The notes below the pieces were generated by a model, which was not told the DNA's origin, ran no database searches, and was given only the letters and a program-made list of their open reading frames with translations. Made by a program: the position numbers and the translations under genes. Positions 23,636-35,710 of a stretch of 64,000 nucleotides of DNA are shown here, one piece after another; within the stretch, counting starts at the first letter, position 1; every line of letters starts with the position of its first letter. The DNA is from Batkoa obscura (taxonomy: Eukaryota; Entomophthoromycota; Entomophthoromycetes; Entomophthorales; Batkoaceae): positions 1,116,001 through 1,180,000 of the forward strand of contig JASVEC010000006.1 in assembly GCA_030770535.1 (NCBI GenBank), read 5' to 3'.

Positions 23636-23978
23636 TTAATAATTCAAACGAAAAACACCAAGTGCAATGAAAGCTAAAAGGTATAAGAATAAATTTCATA
23701 CAATTAAAATAGATCTATTTACCTAAACCCGAAACCCTCATAAATTTAAAGTGTCCTGGACCTAGTTGTTTAGGTTTTAGTTTGAACTTTTTGTCCCATT
23801 TCTCATTGAATAAATAAGTTGGTTTAGTATTCTCCAAATTTTTAGTATTATGACTTTCATAAAGTAAATAACTCCCCAATAAGGTAAAGGTTAAAAAGCC
23901 GCTTATTCTACATCCAAGGCAATTTTCTTTATCTGTTACGTTTACTTTTCTTATTTCTATTTCTTCTGTTTTTGTCAT
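23636..23978 (-). CDS. Small two-helix membrane protein, DMAC1/DUF4536-like
   Basis: Two exons, 23978-23723 and 23673-23636, joined across a 49-nt intron, give about 97 aa. The core ENCLGCRISGFLTFTLLGSYLLYE matches in pattern the small mitochondrial DMAC1/TMEM261 family (complex I distal membrane-arm assembly in animals): a CxxC/CR motif at the edge of a first helix and a second short helix near the C-terminus. Splicing supplies that second helix (RVSGLAFIALGVFRLNY); the unspliced frame would end just before it. The family call rests on pattern memory and is moderate; that it is a real gene is well supported by the splice fit. Confidence 0.62.
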
Positions 23979-24479
23979 TGCAATTTAAATCTAGACAATT
24001 AAAAAAATGAATTTTTAAAGACATGTAGCAAATTTTTGCTATGTAGTTTTATTTTATTAGGTGTAATCGAATTTGAAATAAAGGTTACTTTTCATATGAA
24101 AAACTGTTAACATGTTTTAAAAAATTGTTTGTGTAAAAGTAACTTTTATTTTAAGTTTGACTGCAACTGTAATTCTTTTGTACTATGGTTAAAAAAATTG
24201 ATTTAGATTTTAAATACTGAATAAATCGAAACAATTGGGACAAAATAACAAAATCTTTTTTAAGAATGCTGTGTTTAATTATTTCAAATATTAAAAGTCA
24301 ACTATCTAACAAGAATAAATCATTTTAATAATTAAATATTTTTTCCGAATTTTAATAATTTTACAAACTATTGCTTAATTTTATTTAGCCTATAAAATTA
24401 AAATTTACGCTACGTCACCAACAGATAAAAGTTGAATTTATTGAATTGAAAAATCTAAAGCAATTTTTTTTATTTCTAT

Positions 24480-25785
24480 CCCAACTTAATTTCAAAATAT
24501 AAGTCCAATTTGAATACTTGCGTGCCATTTCATTAAGAATATTCAAATTAATAAGACCGGATGATTTATTTGACTTACGTTTTCTAAAAAGTTATTTAGG
24601 GTTATAAATGCAGCCATAAAGCATAACCTTATTCATTCACGCTATGCTACTAGTAAATGTAGAGAATACCAAGATAGTTTTATAAAGAAAATGTACTTAC
24701 AGTGAAAAATTTGTTTATTAACTGAAAACAAGACCAAATTGATAAATTCTTGTCCTAGTATAACTTCCATATATTATATGCAACATAAAAATATTTATGA
24801 CAGTCAAGATGGTCTTGATATTGATATTGAAGTCAACTTGCTGAAATTAAAAGCATTATGTATATCAACAAGCATCATTCCTTACTGAATAATGGAGTTT
24901 AAGATTGTATAACTCGGATTGAAGTAATAGACATTATTCCACAAAATGATAACATAATGATATAATTAAATGTTCTAGTCCCAATAATCTAAAATCATTA
25001 AAAATAGCATCCCGTAATAATTTACACCTTGAAAGTTTAGACACTATTAAATTAATCCTAAATTAATCCTAAATTTTAATAAGCTAAAGGTATTATACTT
25101 AAAGTCTCGTTTCTACATTTATACAGATACTAAATGCGATTCAAAGTTAAATTTTAATGTAAGTTTAGAATTATTAATTTAAGGAGAATCTGACAAACGC
25201 TTTAACATTCGAGCTTTTGGGGATTTAGGGAAGTTTAAAAGTGTACAATTAATTGATTTAGGGACCACTTTTTTAAATGATGATAAGAGATAAAGCCAAT
25301 TGAGAACTGTAATATCATTAGTTTAGGCTACATTAACCCAACTAAATCATTTAATTATAATTTTACAAAATAACCAGCATTAAAGGAATTAAGTATAAAG
25401 AAATTATCTGTGACATTATTAAAAAATATTTATGAGCTAACTGATATCTAAAGTATTCGATTTCACATTTTGAGAGTAAATAAACTTCACATTGATCAAA
25501 ATAAATTTACTTTATACAAATATAAATATGTTAAACAACTCATAATAAGCGTTCTTTGTGGCACAGCTAGGAACTTCGTAGATTTTTCATCTTTGTTTCC
25601 AAACCTAGAAGTAATTACAATTAGCAATTTCAGATATCGAGAAGATGATGTAGATATCGAAATCAACTATCAATCCATCACTCCAATATTAATTAAATTT
25701 GATCATTTGATAAATACTAATGTACATAATGAATTGGAAAATATTTTAATGTTAAATTCAATAAAAGTAGGATGAGATTTGTTAG
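24480..25785 (+). pseudogene. Second dead F-box/LRR-like gene
   Basis: Aligns along its length with the dead gene at 5658-7010: the F-box region (about 24500-24610), the Cys-rich segment (24620-24700), LKLKALCISTSIIPY (24840-24890), the LNFNVSLELLI block followed by an in-frame TAA (25150-25185) and an open 3' part (25470-25775). Stops and frame changes are more numerous than in the other dead copy. The segment around 24790 has a small internal deletion relative to it. Confidence 0.65.
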
Positions 25786-25864
25786 TCATCATGCTTTTTA
25801 TTCTTGTAGCCATTTGATTTACTCTTGTCATTTTATGTATTCTGTTTTGGTCAAATAAAACATA

Positions 25865-25967
25865 TATGGAACGTATTTTTTTGTTTAAGAATTTTACTAA
25901 CAATCTTTCCGCTGAAATAGCGCTTAAAAATGGAAAAAATAATGAAACCAAAAAAAACGCCCTCATA
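25865..25967 (+). mobile_element. Single MITE unit
   Basis: Complete unit with TATA/TA flanks, just downstream of the second dead F-box-like gene. Confidence 0.75.
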
Positions 25968-26582
25968 TAAGCCTTTAAAGTATATTAAATTTCTTTAGAT
26001 ATTAATATTTTTTATTATTTAGTTATTTTTATAATATTATAATTATAACTGTTTTGTAACAATCAAACACGACTTTTAGCTCCTATTATTACAACAATAA
26101 TTAAATATTAAGGTCTGTTAATTTTATTGTTAATCTTAATTTAACACAATGTATATAAGGTGATTAACATTTGTTTTTTTATTAAAATTACCTTAATATA
26201 ATTTATATAATAATATTTCATTTCATACCAAACAAGCAAAAATCAAACTTTTTAAATAATTAAGACGGATATATCCGTACAGCCCAAGAACGGCGTTTAA
26301 CTAATAATAAGCTTACATAAGGCAAGGCTTCCTTTGCTGTTCCTTACTTTAAAGCGTCAATGCATGACTGATGTAATATTTGTACTCTAAATTTCTATTA
26401 GCGGTTTTCTATTCCTAAAAATCTAAGCCTTCATCAAATATATTTAAAAAAGATTCATTTATTCAATGATACATCCTTATCAAAAAACTTTTCGAATAAA
26501 AAGTACTTGATATATGATAATTTTTCTTTTATTTACATTACATAAAAACGACCAAAAATGAACATAAGTTATTAACACAACA
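25968..26582. other. Spacer between two MITE units of the same orientation
   Basis: A+T-rich, with a short G+C-richer block around 26265-26375 that includes the perfect palindrome ACGGATATATCCGT (26266-26279). No gene seen. Confidence 0.4.
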
Positions 26583-26685
26583 TATGGGGATGTATTTTTT
26601 GTTTAATAATTTTACTAACAATCTTTCCGCTGAAATAGCGCTTAAAAAATGGAAAAGTGATGAAGCCAAAAAAAACACCTCCATA
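26583..26685 (+). mobile_element. Single MITE unit
   Basis: Complete unit with TA at both ends, about 0.5 kb upstream of hydrolase H3. Confidence 0.75.
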
Positions 26686-26853
26686 TTCTAATGTCTAATA
26701 ATCAATAGATTGAAATTCCTATTATTTAATAGAACACTTACCCTTAAGGGTCAAGATTAAAAAATAATAGATAAATATTGACTAATTTTACTTGTTATAG
26801 TAATTACTAAAAAAAATATTTTTAAGGCTATTACAAACAACAGCTTTAGTACT

Positions 26854-26950
26854 AAGCTACAATCCGCTTCTGCCATTATAAACTAATTATTAAAATTATT
26901 ATAAAGCATGGTTAAACCATGCTGCCGGAACCTTTATCAAAAAAACAGAG
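26854..26950 (+). promoter_or_regulatory. Conserved hydrolase upstream module (H3)
   Basis: Begins with AAGCTACAATCCGCTT (26854-26869), identical to a motif upstream of H6, and ends with GCTGCCGGAACCTTTATC. CGG/CCG triplets recall binding sites of fungal zinc-cluster regulators (inference). It lies about 200 bp before the start codon; a TATA box (TATAAAAG) follows at 27021-27028. Confidence 0.55.
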
Positions 26951-27068
26951 ATTAAAATATTTACAAAACTTAGCATAAGCTTGTCATAATAACCAAGACA
27001 AATTAACTCCGAAAAAAACTTATAAAAGAGAATAAACAATCAAATCTCTATTTTCAATTTTGCTAATT

Positions 27069-28505
27069 ATGGACCGTCTAAAATTTGTTACTAGTCTAAT
27101 AAAAGTGGCCCTTCATATAAGTTATGTACACATAACTAAGGGAGCGCCTTTACCTTCTTGGAACTTAAAATTCCATCTGATTTACAGTATCCTTAAAAAC
27201 AACATGAACCCCCAACCAGAGCTGAGTTTAAATGGAGCTCGTAATAGTATGGAGATGTATATCAACCCACCACCTAAAGATTTTGATATTACAAAAATTT
27301 ATATCCCAAATCATTATAGGGAATTAAGCCATAACATTATTAAACAAAAATTAGTTAAAGAAATAGGAAAATATCCAATTCAAAGAAAAGATACCCTTTG
27401 GTATAACAGTAAAAAGTTGAAATTAGAGTTTGCTATGCCTAAAAGCAAAGACCCAATTGTTGACAAAGAAACTTTGTTTTATCTACATGGTGGAGCATAT
27501 ATTTTAGGTTCTAATAATACTCATCGCCCATTATATTGTAAATTAGGTAGAAAAGCAAACTGTCAAGTAGCTGGTAATAAATTATATTTTCATTTTTATA
27601 TCCTTAATACTGATAATATTTTTTAGCTTTAAACTATAGACTAGCACCCGAATTTCCTTTCCCTTGTGCTTTGGAGGACACTTTAGCAGCTTATTTATTT
27701 CTAACATCCCAAAGCACTGCCGAGTGTCCAGGAATGGGTATTGATGCAAGTAAAATAGTGATTGCTGGAGATAGCGCTGGAGGAGGTTTATCCAGTTCAT
27801 TTTTAATATTATTAAGTCAACTTGAGAAATATAGGATGGTAGCAGGAGCTTTACTAATAAGTCCATGGGTGGATATAGCCTCAACTCAACCTAGTATTTT
27901 TACGAAAAATAATGATATTTTACCTGGACCTAAACTGAATGGAATCAAAAATTATTTATTTATTAATGAGTTATTAGCAAGCTCGTGCCTTTATTTAAAA
28001 GAAGAGATCTTAAATGTCACTGGACATTTCTATACCAGTGAAAAATATTTGAAATATCCCCTTGTTAGTCCAATGTATCAGGATGACTTTGACAAATTTC
28101 CTCCAACTATGGTGGTGAGTGAAAATAAATTTAATACCTTATTTATTGATTATTAATGACTGTTTTTAGACTGTGGGAGGCGAAGAAAGATTTGAGGATG
28201 AATGTATGATATTTGCATATAAATTAAAGAGCTATAATCAAAGAAAATCATGTAGCCATCAAGTAATATTACATATTTATGAGGATATGCCACATGTGTT
28301 TCAGTCAATCTGGTTTCATCGAAGCAGCAAAAAGTCGTTTAAGCTATGCTCTCAGTTTATTAAAGATTGTTTTAGTAATTGTAGTAAAAACACTAACAAT
28401 GTATCCTGGGCTTATAAAATTGATAGGAAATTAAAGTTACATCCATTTGACTATGACGTTACAGGATATAGCATACCAAAACCTTTCAGTCTTGCAGCTA
28501 TATAA
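27069..28505 (+). CDS. HSL-family alpha/beta hydrolase, paralogue H3
   Basis: Exons 27069-27573, 27627-28114, 28170-28505; about 442 aa. Carries HGGAY, NYRLAPE (made by splicing), GDSAGGG and EDMPH, so it should be catalytically competent. I start at the ATG at 27069, because it aligns with MDR/MDK of all paralogues. About 430 bp (27470-27900), intron included, are essentially identical to the dead copy H4, while flanking parts differ, a sign of gene conversion. The C-terminal tail after the catalytic His (~75 residues, ending PKPFSLAAI) is a family feature. Confidence 0.92.
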
Positions 28506-28534
28506 AATTTATAATTAATAAACTATTTTTATTT

Positions 28535-28650
28535 CAGCGTTATCTTTAATTTATATAGAGCTTCCTTCATAGCTCATATTTTAATTAAGTTAACACATGA
28601 TTAATATAATATTTCTATGCTATAAAATTGTGTAGTGCTTTTTATTGAAT
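28535..28650 (-). pseudogene. Nudix gene relic behind H3
   Basis: Minus-strand remnant matching the last exon and preceding intron of the live Nudix gene (compare GCTTCCTTCAT and ATATTTTAAT with 20050-20090). Only this 3' fragment is recognisable. It sits tail-to-tail with H3, as in the complete pair. Confidence 0.6.
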
Positions 28651-28822
28651 GAAAATTAATCCCTTATCAAAAATATCCTAGAAGATTCAGTACCCAATGG
28701 TATGCCCTTGTCACAGAACCTTTTAGACAAAGAGTACTTAGTATACAGAAACATCTTTTTTGTTTCAATGTTTTTCTGACAGTTTTTGATTTTATCTTAA
28801 TAAAAAATGGCCAAAAGAAAAC

Positions 28823-28920
28823 AAGGGGATGTCACTTTAAGTTTCAAATATTTTTCCATTTTTTAAGCACTATTGAGTGAAAAAATTATTATTAGGATTC
28901 TTAAAAAAAGTCATCCTTCG
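28823..28920 (-). mobile_element. Decayed MITE unit
   Basis: AAGGGGATGTCACTTTAAG at one end, CATTTTTTAAGCACTATTGAG in the middle; diverged and with eroded termini. Confidence 0.55.
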
Positions 28921-29013
28921 AGAAAAACATTCTAATATTGTTAAATTTAGTAAATACAATAGCATTAATAAATAGCTGAATACATGGTTATTGTATATAT
29001 CAGCACAAATGAC

Positions 29014-29103
29014 AAGCTACAACCCACCTTTATCACACTAACTGACAGTAAAATGTAGACGGCATTTAAACCGTGCCACCGGAACATTCCCCGAAAAATC
29101 AGG
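29014..29103 (+). promoter_or_regulatory. Conserved hydrolase upstream module (H4)
   Basis: AAGCTACAACCCACCTT at its start and CCGTGCCACCGGAACATTCC near its end, followed by a TATA-like CATATAAAATC near 29172. It lies about 190 bp upstream of the H4 start codon. Confidence 0.5.
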
Positions 29104-29220
29104 GATTAAAATTAATCACAAAATAAAAAGGAACCAAGTCATAACATGCAAAGCAAATTAGGTGCAAAAAAGCATATAAAATCAAGCAAGCAACCAATTT
29201 TCATCATTTAATTTTGTATC

Positions 29221-30661
29221 ATGGACCGTTTGAAATTCGTTAGTAGTTTAATAAACACAGCTTTATACACGGGCTATGTACACTTAATTCAAGGGGCGCC
29301 CCTACCTTCCTAGGACTTAAAGTTTTACCTGGCTTATAGCGTCGTCAAAAAGAGCTTGAATTCTTATCCAGGGCAAACACTAAAAATGGCTCGTGATAAT
29401 ATGGAGATGATCATCAGACCACCCCCAAAGATTTTAATCTAACTATAACTTGTATCCCAGATTATTATCGGGAATTAAGCTATAGTATCATTAAAGGAAA
29501 ATTGATCAAAAAGATTGGTAAATATACAATCGAAAGAGAAGATGCACTTTGGTATAATAGTGGAAAATTAGAATTAGAGCTTGCAGTACCTAAAGTTATG
29601 GATCCAAATATTAGTAAACAAACTTTGTTTTATCTACATGGTGGAGCATATATTTTAGGTTCTAATAATACTCATCGCCCATTATATTGTAAATTAGGTA
29701 GAAAAGCAAACTGTCAAGTAGCTGGTAATAAATTATATTTTCATTTTTATATCCTTAATACTGATAATATTTTTTAGCTTTAAACTATAGACTAGCACCC
29801 GAATTTCCTTTCCCTTGTGCTTTGGAGGACACTTTAGCAGCTTATTTATTTCTAACATCCCAAAGCACTGCCGAGTGTCCAGGAATGGGTATTGATGCAA
29901 GTAAAATAGTGATTGCTGGAGATAGCGCTGGAGGAGGTTTATCCAGTTCATTTTTAATATTATTAAGTCAACTTGAGAAATATAGGATGGTAGCAGGAGC
30001 TTTACTAATAAGTCCATGGGTGGATATAGCCTCAACTCAACCTAGTATTTTCACGAAAAATAACGATTATTTACCAGAGCTCAACTTAAAATATGGTAAA
30101 GGTTATTTATTTATCAACGAATTGTTAGAAAATACACCCACTTCTTTGAAAGAAGAGATCTTTAATATCAATGGCCATTTCTATACCAGTGAAAAGTATT
30201 TGAAATATCCCCTTGTTAGTCCAATGTATCAGGATGACTTTGACAAATTTCCTCCAACTATGGTGGTAAGTGAAATTTAGCTCATATATTTATTGATTGT
30301 TTAATCATTGTTTTAGGCTACAGGCAGCGAAGAGAGGTTTTTGGATGAGTGTGTTATATTTGCAGATAAAATAAAACGCTATAAGCAAATTGAGTCTGAT
30401 AGTCAACAAGTAGTATTGCATGTTTATGACGAAATGCCACATGCGTTTCATGGGATTTGGTTTCATCCAAGTAGTGTAAAGTCAATTGAGTTAGGCTCAC
30501 AGTTTATCAAAGATTGTTTTAATAATAAGAATAATGATGATGCATCTTGGGCATGTAGAATCGATACCAAACTAAATATCATTCCATTTGATTATGATAT
30601 CACAAATTATAAAATACCAGAGGCTTTTAAACTTAAAGAAGAACTTTTAGCTAAATATTAA
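29221..30661 (+). pseudogene. Hydrolase H4: 5' exon broken, rest intact
   Basis: Starts MDRLKFVSSLINTALYTGYV at 29221 as in live paralogues, but Trp of the PLPSW motif is a TAG (near 29312) and one base is missing near 29430, shifting the frame before the exon end (29724). Exons 2 (29778-30265) and 3 (30317-30661) are open, with GDSAGGG and EMPH. The middle 430 bp is a near-perfect copy of H3. Damage is limited to exon 1, so the death may be recent or the conversion may have refreshed the rest. Confidence 0.82.
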
Positions 30662-30689
30662 TAAATTATTTGTATTTTTGTATTATTTT

Positions 30690-30770
30690 AAACTTACTTA
30701 AAACTTCCTTCGTTATCTTATTGTAGTAACGTTAACTATTGCTTAATACTAAACTACTTACTCTGTCTCA
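30690..30770 (-). pseudogene. Nudix gene relic behind H4
   Basis: Minus-strand remnant of the last Nudix exon (ACTTCCTTCGTTATCTTATT and AATACTAAACTACTTACTC resemble 20050-20110). Very short and decayed. Confidence 0.5.
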
Positions 30771-31553
30771 AAGAATAATTGGTTTTCGAAAACATTGGAT
30801 TATTGAAAAGTAAAATTCATTTGAAAAATGATAGAAACATTTCAAAGCAAAAGTAAAAGGATATCTTTTTATCTCATTGAGTTATATTTATCTTTAAAAA
30901 AAGTAAGCTGTTTATAAGTTTTCGAAAATGTTATGTTGAATACACTACAATTGTTTTTGATTCAATATGAGTTAGTTCAAAAATTTGGTTCAAATTTTTA
31001 GTAAATTGCAAATAAACACTAAGTGCTACAAAAATATTTGCCTTTTTGCTTAATTTTAAACAACTCATGTTGGAATGTTTTTTTGCCCGGTTTTGCTTAA
31101 CAGTTTTTAAAAAAATTTATACTACATAGAAAATGAACAAAAAAAGTGAATTGGAAATTTTATTTTTAATTTCGATTTAGCTTTTAAACTTACCCATATT
31201 CAATTATATTTTTCAAATTTTAAGCCACGTGAAAATTGAACTAAATAATAATAATAAACATTATATAAAAGTTAAATTTCTAATAGGGATCAACTTGAAC
31301 TATATTAATTCTTATTGAAACAAATGTCTATATAATTATTTCAAACTCATGTTATTTATAAACAAATTGTTATAATCACTCGTCATAAAAAACATCTACT
31401 TTATATGTTTATAAGCAATAACTCATTAAAAATGAACTATTTAAACGCCAAATCCCAAAAACGCTTTCCACTAACGATAACAAATATCAAAAGTTCAAAA
31501 GATGCTTTATTAGAAGTTAAATTTTTTAATAATAAAATGGAAGATCAAGCATC
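30771..31553. other. A+T-rich intergenic DNA
   Basis: Nothing recognised between the H4 cluster and the cytochrome c1 gene. Confidence 0.4.
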
Positions 31554-32746
31554 TTATTTAGGTGGGTTATAAGCAATTTTACGAGTTTTAAGAGCAGACC
31601 ATTTAAATCTCTTAATCCAAATAGAAAGTACTGTCATAGTTGATAAAATAATTACAGCCTTCATTCCCATCTTTTTACGATCATCGTGTTCTGGTTCAGA
31701 GGCCCAATTAAGGAAAGTAGCTACATCCTTGGCCATTTGTGAAGCGGTGGCAGGTGTTCCTAACCTTTTTAATTCTTTTGCTCAAATATCAATTAATCTA
31801 ATAAACTTACCATCTTCGTAATCTACAATACCATCGTAAAGATTTTTAGCCATAGCAATAGCACCTCCTGGGAAATAAGGATTATAATTAAGTCCTTCAC
31901 GTACTTCAACACCTGCTGGTGGATCGCAATAACCAGTTAATAAAGCAAAGATATAATCCTTAAATAGAATATAAATATATTGTTATAATAATGAGTTTAA
32001 ATAAATTACAGGCCCACCGTGACGAGCTTTACTGATGAGTGAAAGATCTGGTGGGTAAGCACCACCATTGGTAGCACGGGCTTGTTCTTCATTAGCATAT
32101 GGGTTTGGTAAGTAATCTGAAAGCTAAAAATAATATTTAATATCATCCAAGCACTACTTTAAAAAAAATTACTTTTCCTGGACGTTGGAACATTTCACCT
32201 TCGTCATTTGGACCATCAGTATATTCTTGTTCTTCAGCTAAAATTTTAGCTTCATTTTCGGTATGGGATACACCAACCAAATTACGATAAGCTATACGGT
32301 TCAATGAATGACAAGCTGAACATACTTCTTTATAAACTTGGAATCCACGACGGATAGCAGCATGGTCAAAAGTAGATACTGGGGAGTTATGTACCCATGG
32401 ATAACTTGGGGGATGAAGTCCATCATCAGCTCCTGAAGCATTGACTGATGAGCTATAGAGTTGATAAGCAGCAGTTCCAGCAACTAATGTTGATGCTCCT
32501 GCAATAAATAACTCCGTTTTGCTGGACTAAAAATTTAAAGTTTAACTTTTGATTTCAACAAAACATTATTTTTGAATAGCAATAATTCAAATGCTTACCT
32601 TAGATTGAGCAGATGCATTTGAAGAATGACGCACCTATCGATGAAGTTTAAAACAGTGAACAAAAAAAATAAAAGGTTAAATTTACTTGGTTTGCAAACT
32701 GACGTGATGAACTAGTAATCCTTGATGTAATGGCTTGTCTAAACAT
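31554..32746 (-). CDS. CYT1: Cytochrome c1 of respiratory complex III
   Basis: Membrane-anchored haem protein that passes electrons from the Rieske centre to cytochrome c. Six exons fit: 32746-32687, 32634-32599, 32526-32173, 32123-32010, 31958-31811, 31759-31554, about 305 aa. The N-terminus [20 protein letters not shown] is Arg/Ser-rich and lacks acids, as a mitochondrial presequence should; a hydrophobic sorting segment follows ([19 protein letters not shown]). Haem attachment CSACH, the axial-Met region PGGAIAM, and [17 protein letters not shown] are all present. The C-terminal anchor ([16 protein letters not shown]) ends with basic residues facing the matrix. Complete and ordinary. Confidence 0.96.
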
Positions 32747-33646
32747 TTTATATACTCTTTTCTTTTCTTAATTTTATTGTTCTAATAAGTAAGCTTAATT
32801 AAGCTTGATTGCTACAATAAAAAAATCAAAAATTGACTATTGAATTCAATGTCTATCTTCGAAATCTCATCTAATTCCATCTCCTTTTGATTTTGATTTA
32901 ACAGTCCAATCATCCTCTATGATAGTTGCCTTTTATTCGCTCAATTTTTATTGCAAGATTAGTATTCGGATTATCTATTATCTTACTGATGAGATCGAAC
33001 TAGTGATTGGTTTGGATCATTTTGGATTATTAAAATCAAAATTCAAATTATTTTTATCCCATAATGTTGGCTTGTTAAACTTTTTGGGCTGTTCGCTCAT
33101 TTACTTTTGCCCAAACCTAGTAATAAAATTTAAAAAGCTACTTATTTCTTTTAAAACTTAATATAAAATAGCAGAATTAATACTTAATTGTTTTCATACT
33201 GTCATTTCATAATAAATTTATCTCAGGGTTTAACTTTATGTATTTAATCATTTTATTTCGTCAATAACCTTGCTGAGTAAAAGTTCATGAGATTTTTTTA
33301 AAAAATCGAGCTTTTAACTTGAAAAATTGATATACTTTTAAAACTATCAACCGCTAGAAAAAGGGAACTGTCCATTTTTATAAACTTTAAAACGGGTAAC
33401 AAATAGAGAACCCCAACGTCAACACAAGTGCCTTAGTTTTAGAAATAAGATTTCTTTTGCATTTCGTTCACCTTTTTAATCCCAAAACTCAAAAAAACTC
33501 TTAGCTGAATTTTTGATAAAAAAACATGCTTGAATAGTAAATAATGATTATTTTATTAGCTACTTTTGATTTTGTTGAATCACTAGAAACTTTTTTTTTT
33601 CAATTTGCTTCTTTTTCAGATAAATAAGGGACATAATTAAAACAAA
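32747..33646. promoter_or_regulatory. Divergent intergenic region, CYT1 and F-box-like gene
   Basis: 900 bp between outward-facing genes. An 80-codon frame at 32919-33161 has no recognisable features and is unlikely to be a gene. No specific site recognised. Confidence 0.35.
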
Positions 33647-35710
33647 ATGGATAGACTGCCGCTGGAGATTCAATTAATAGTATTCAATAAGCTCGAAGGA
33701 AGAGATAAGTTGAATTGGATATTGACAAATAAATCCAACTATAATACATTTATACCCATAATTTATAGGAAAATGAGTATTAAATATAGTATGAGAAAGT
33801 GTTCATTTAACTTTAAAAAATATGGTAATTTTATCAATGACATTTATTTGTTAGATGTTATGGATGATATTGGATATTATCAACTATTTTTCTTTCATTT
33901 AGCCATTTTATTTCCAGATAAGCAATTCAATTTACATTGTACTTATGATTTATATGAGCAAATTAATATCAATTCAACACTTTTAGAATCAAAAGATTAT
34001 TTAACAAAGGAAATAAATAAACTTCGTAATAATTTTTCAATAAAGAGTTTTAAACTTCATTATCTCGAAACAGACCAACATGTGCATCGTATGCATGAGT
34101 TATTTAAAGATGTTGAAGATAAAAGCATGTTAAAAAATGTACAAACACTCGAATTGAGGACTTACAGAAACATTTATAGAAAAGACTCGCCATTTGATTG
34201 TTTTTCAATTGAAAATATCCAAAAGATGGGTGTTCAATTAGTAAAAATAAATAATGTACAAACCATTGTAAACGAAGTAATTAAATTTCAAAACTTGACT
34301 TCCTTAAATTTAAACTTACTTCAATGCGGTATTAAAATAGATAAATTAAACAAAATAAACTTCCCCAACCTAAGTACATTGAAACTTTGGTTTTCTCAAA
34401 TTAATTCTAACGTAGATACGGATTCTTTATCGAGTTCATATAGTGAATCTTCGAGTTCAGATGATTATGAATCTTTATTAGGAAGTCCATCAAGTATTTA
34501 TGATTATTCTACATCTTCATTTATTGAAAGCGGCTTTGAATTTAGTTCAGAAGAAACTGAATCAACCACTCAAAATGAAAGTGAAGATAGTGAATCAGAA
34601 GAAGATAGTGGATCAGAAGAAGATAGTGAATCAGAAGGAATTAGTATTAATGATACAGATAATACTGAATCAGATGAAGAAGAGTCAGATGAGAATGAAA
34701 TAACAAGCAATGATCAAAATATCCATAGAAACATTAATGTAAATCAAAACAATACAGCTACTTTAACTCCAGCAGCTATCAGTGTACAAGGTGACAATTA
34801 TGCGATTAATCGAAATCCGATTGAAAATCAAGTATCTAGTTCCAACGTAGCAGATTCTATTTCTGCCCTTGATCCTCCTAATCGAGGTAATGATACAAAT
34901 CCAACTGAAAATCGGGTTTTTAGTCCAGATGTAGCAGCTTCTATATTTGTACTTGATCCATTCAATGAAAATATTGATAACGCAAATGAGGATAACGGTG
35001 TTGGTAACGAAAGTGACTATCAAAATAATAGTAATAGACAAGGAACACAGATAGTTAAGTTAGATGGAAACAATTTCCCTAAATTAATAAGCTTTGAATT
35101 ATTTTATGACTTAACAGTGAGAATCGAACTTGCAAACCCATTTGTAAATTTAAAGTCATTAGCCCTAAGAATATCTCATTATCAACCTTTTACATTTTCA
35201 ATGAAAGAATATCCCAATTTAGAGAGCCTTAAAATTGTAAGGAAAAAGCCAAAGAACTCCAATTTTAACAAAAAAACTCAGATTATTAAATTTAACTATG
35301 GTAAGAATGGCATAGCTAATGACGAAAAAGCACCAAGCTTCCAAAAAATGAAGCAACTGTGTATCAAAGGTTTTACACTTGATTCAACTACTTTAAATTT
35401 TATTACCAAAGCCATTACTCCTAATTTAATCACATTAGAATTGGAACATTGTAACGTTACAAAAGAAGGTGCTAAATTATTACTTAGTAGCGATAATTCA
35501 ACTAATATAAAGAAATTAATAATTGATGCAAACGATGATATTATCTTAGAATGGGCTTTAATTAATTGTCCTAATTTACAATATTTATTTTCAAAAATCG
35601 GTTTTTTTGAACCTGTTAGTGAAAAATTACGAAATATTATGTTTTTGGAGTTTGAAAAAAAGAACTCAGCTTATTTTAAATACCCATCGGTTTTTCATAC
35701 ACTTAAGTAA
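33647..35710 (+). CDS. F-box-like protein with acidic insert and LRR-like flanks
   Basis: A single 687-codon exon. Residues 3-45 (LPLEIQLIVFNKLEGRDKLN...) look like an F-box, which would dock to Skp1 in an SCF ubiquitin ligase. Leu-rich segments before and after the centre (LTSLNLNLLQCGIKIDKL, LKSLALRISHYQPF, LITLELEHCNVTKEG) suggest irregular leucine-rich repeats. Between them, roughly residues 265-345, lies a Ser/Glu/Asp-rich insert with runs such as ESEEDSGSEEDSESE, then an Asn-rich stretch with two near-repeats (NPIENQVSSSNVADSISALD and NPTENRVFSPDVAASIFVLD). It is the live relative of the two dead genes at 5.7 and 24.5 kb. The substrate is unknown. Confidence 0.72.
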   Translation: MDRLPLEIQLIVFNKLEGRDKLNWILTNKSNYNTFIPIIYRKMSIKYSMRKCSFNFKKYGNFINDIYLLDVMDDIGYYQLFFFHLAILFPDKQFNLHCTYDLYEQININSTLLESKDYLTKEINKLRNNFSIKSFKLHYLETDQHVHRMHELFKDVEDKSMLKNVQTLELRTYRNIYRKDSPFDCFSIENIQKMGVQLVKINNVQTIVNEVIKFQNLTSLNLNLLQCGIKIDKLNKINFPNLSTLKLWFSQINSNVDTDSLSSSYSESSSSDDYESLLGSPSSIYDYSTSSFIESGFEFSSEETESTTQNESEDSESEEDSGSEEDSESEGISINDTDNTESDEEESDENEITSNDQNIHRNINVNQNNTATLTPAAISVQGDNYAINRNPIENQVSSSNVADSISALDPPNRGNDTNPTENRVFSPDVAASIFVLDPFNENIDNANEDNGVGNESDYQNNSNRQGTQIVKLDGNNFPKLISFELFYDLTVRIELANPFVNLKSLALRISHYQPFTFSMKEYPNLESLKIVRKKPKNSNFNKKTQIIKFNYGKNGIANDEKAPSFQKMKQLCIKGFTLDSTTLNFITKAITPNLITLELEHCNVTKEGAKLLLSSDNSTNIKKLIIDANDDIILEWALINCPNLQYLFSKIGFFEPVSEKLRNIMFLEFEKKNSAYFKYPSVFHTLK

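Noticed and set aside
34500-35041. Overlapping frames within the F-box-like gene
   Set aside because: Low-complexity shadows of the acidic and Asn-rich insert on either strand.
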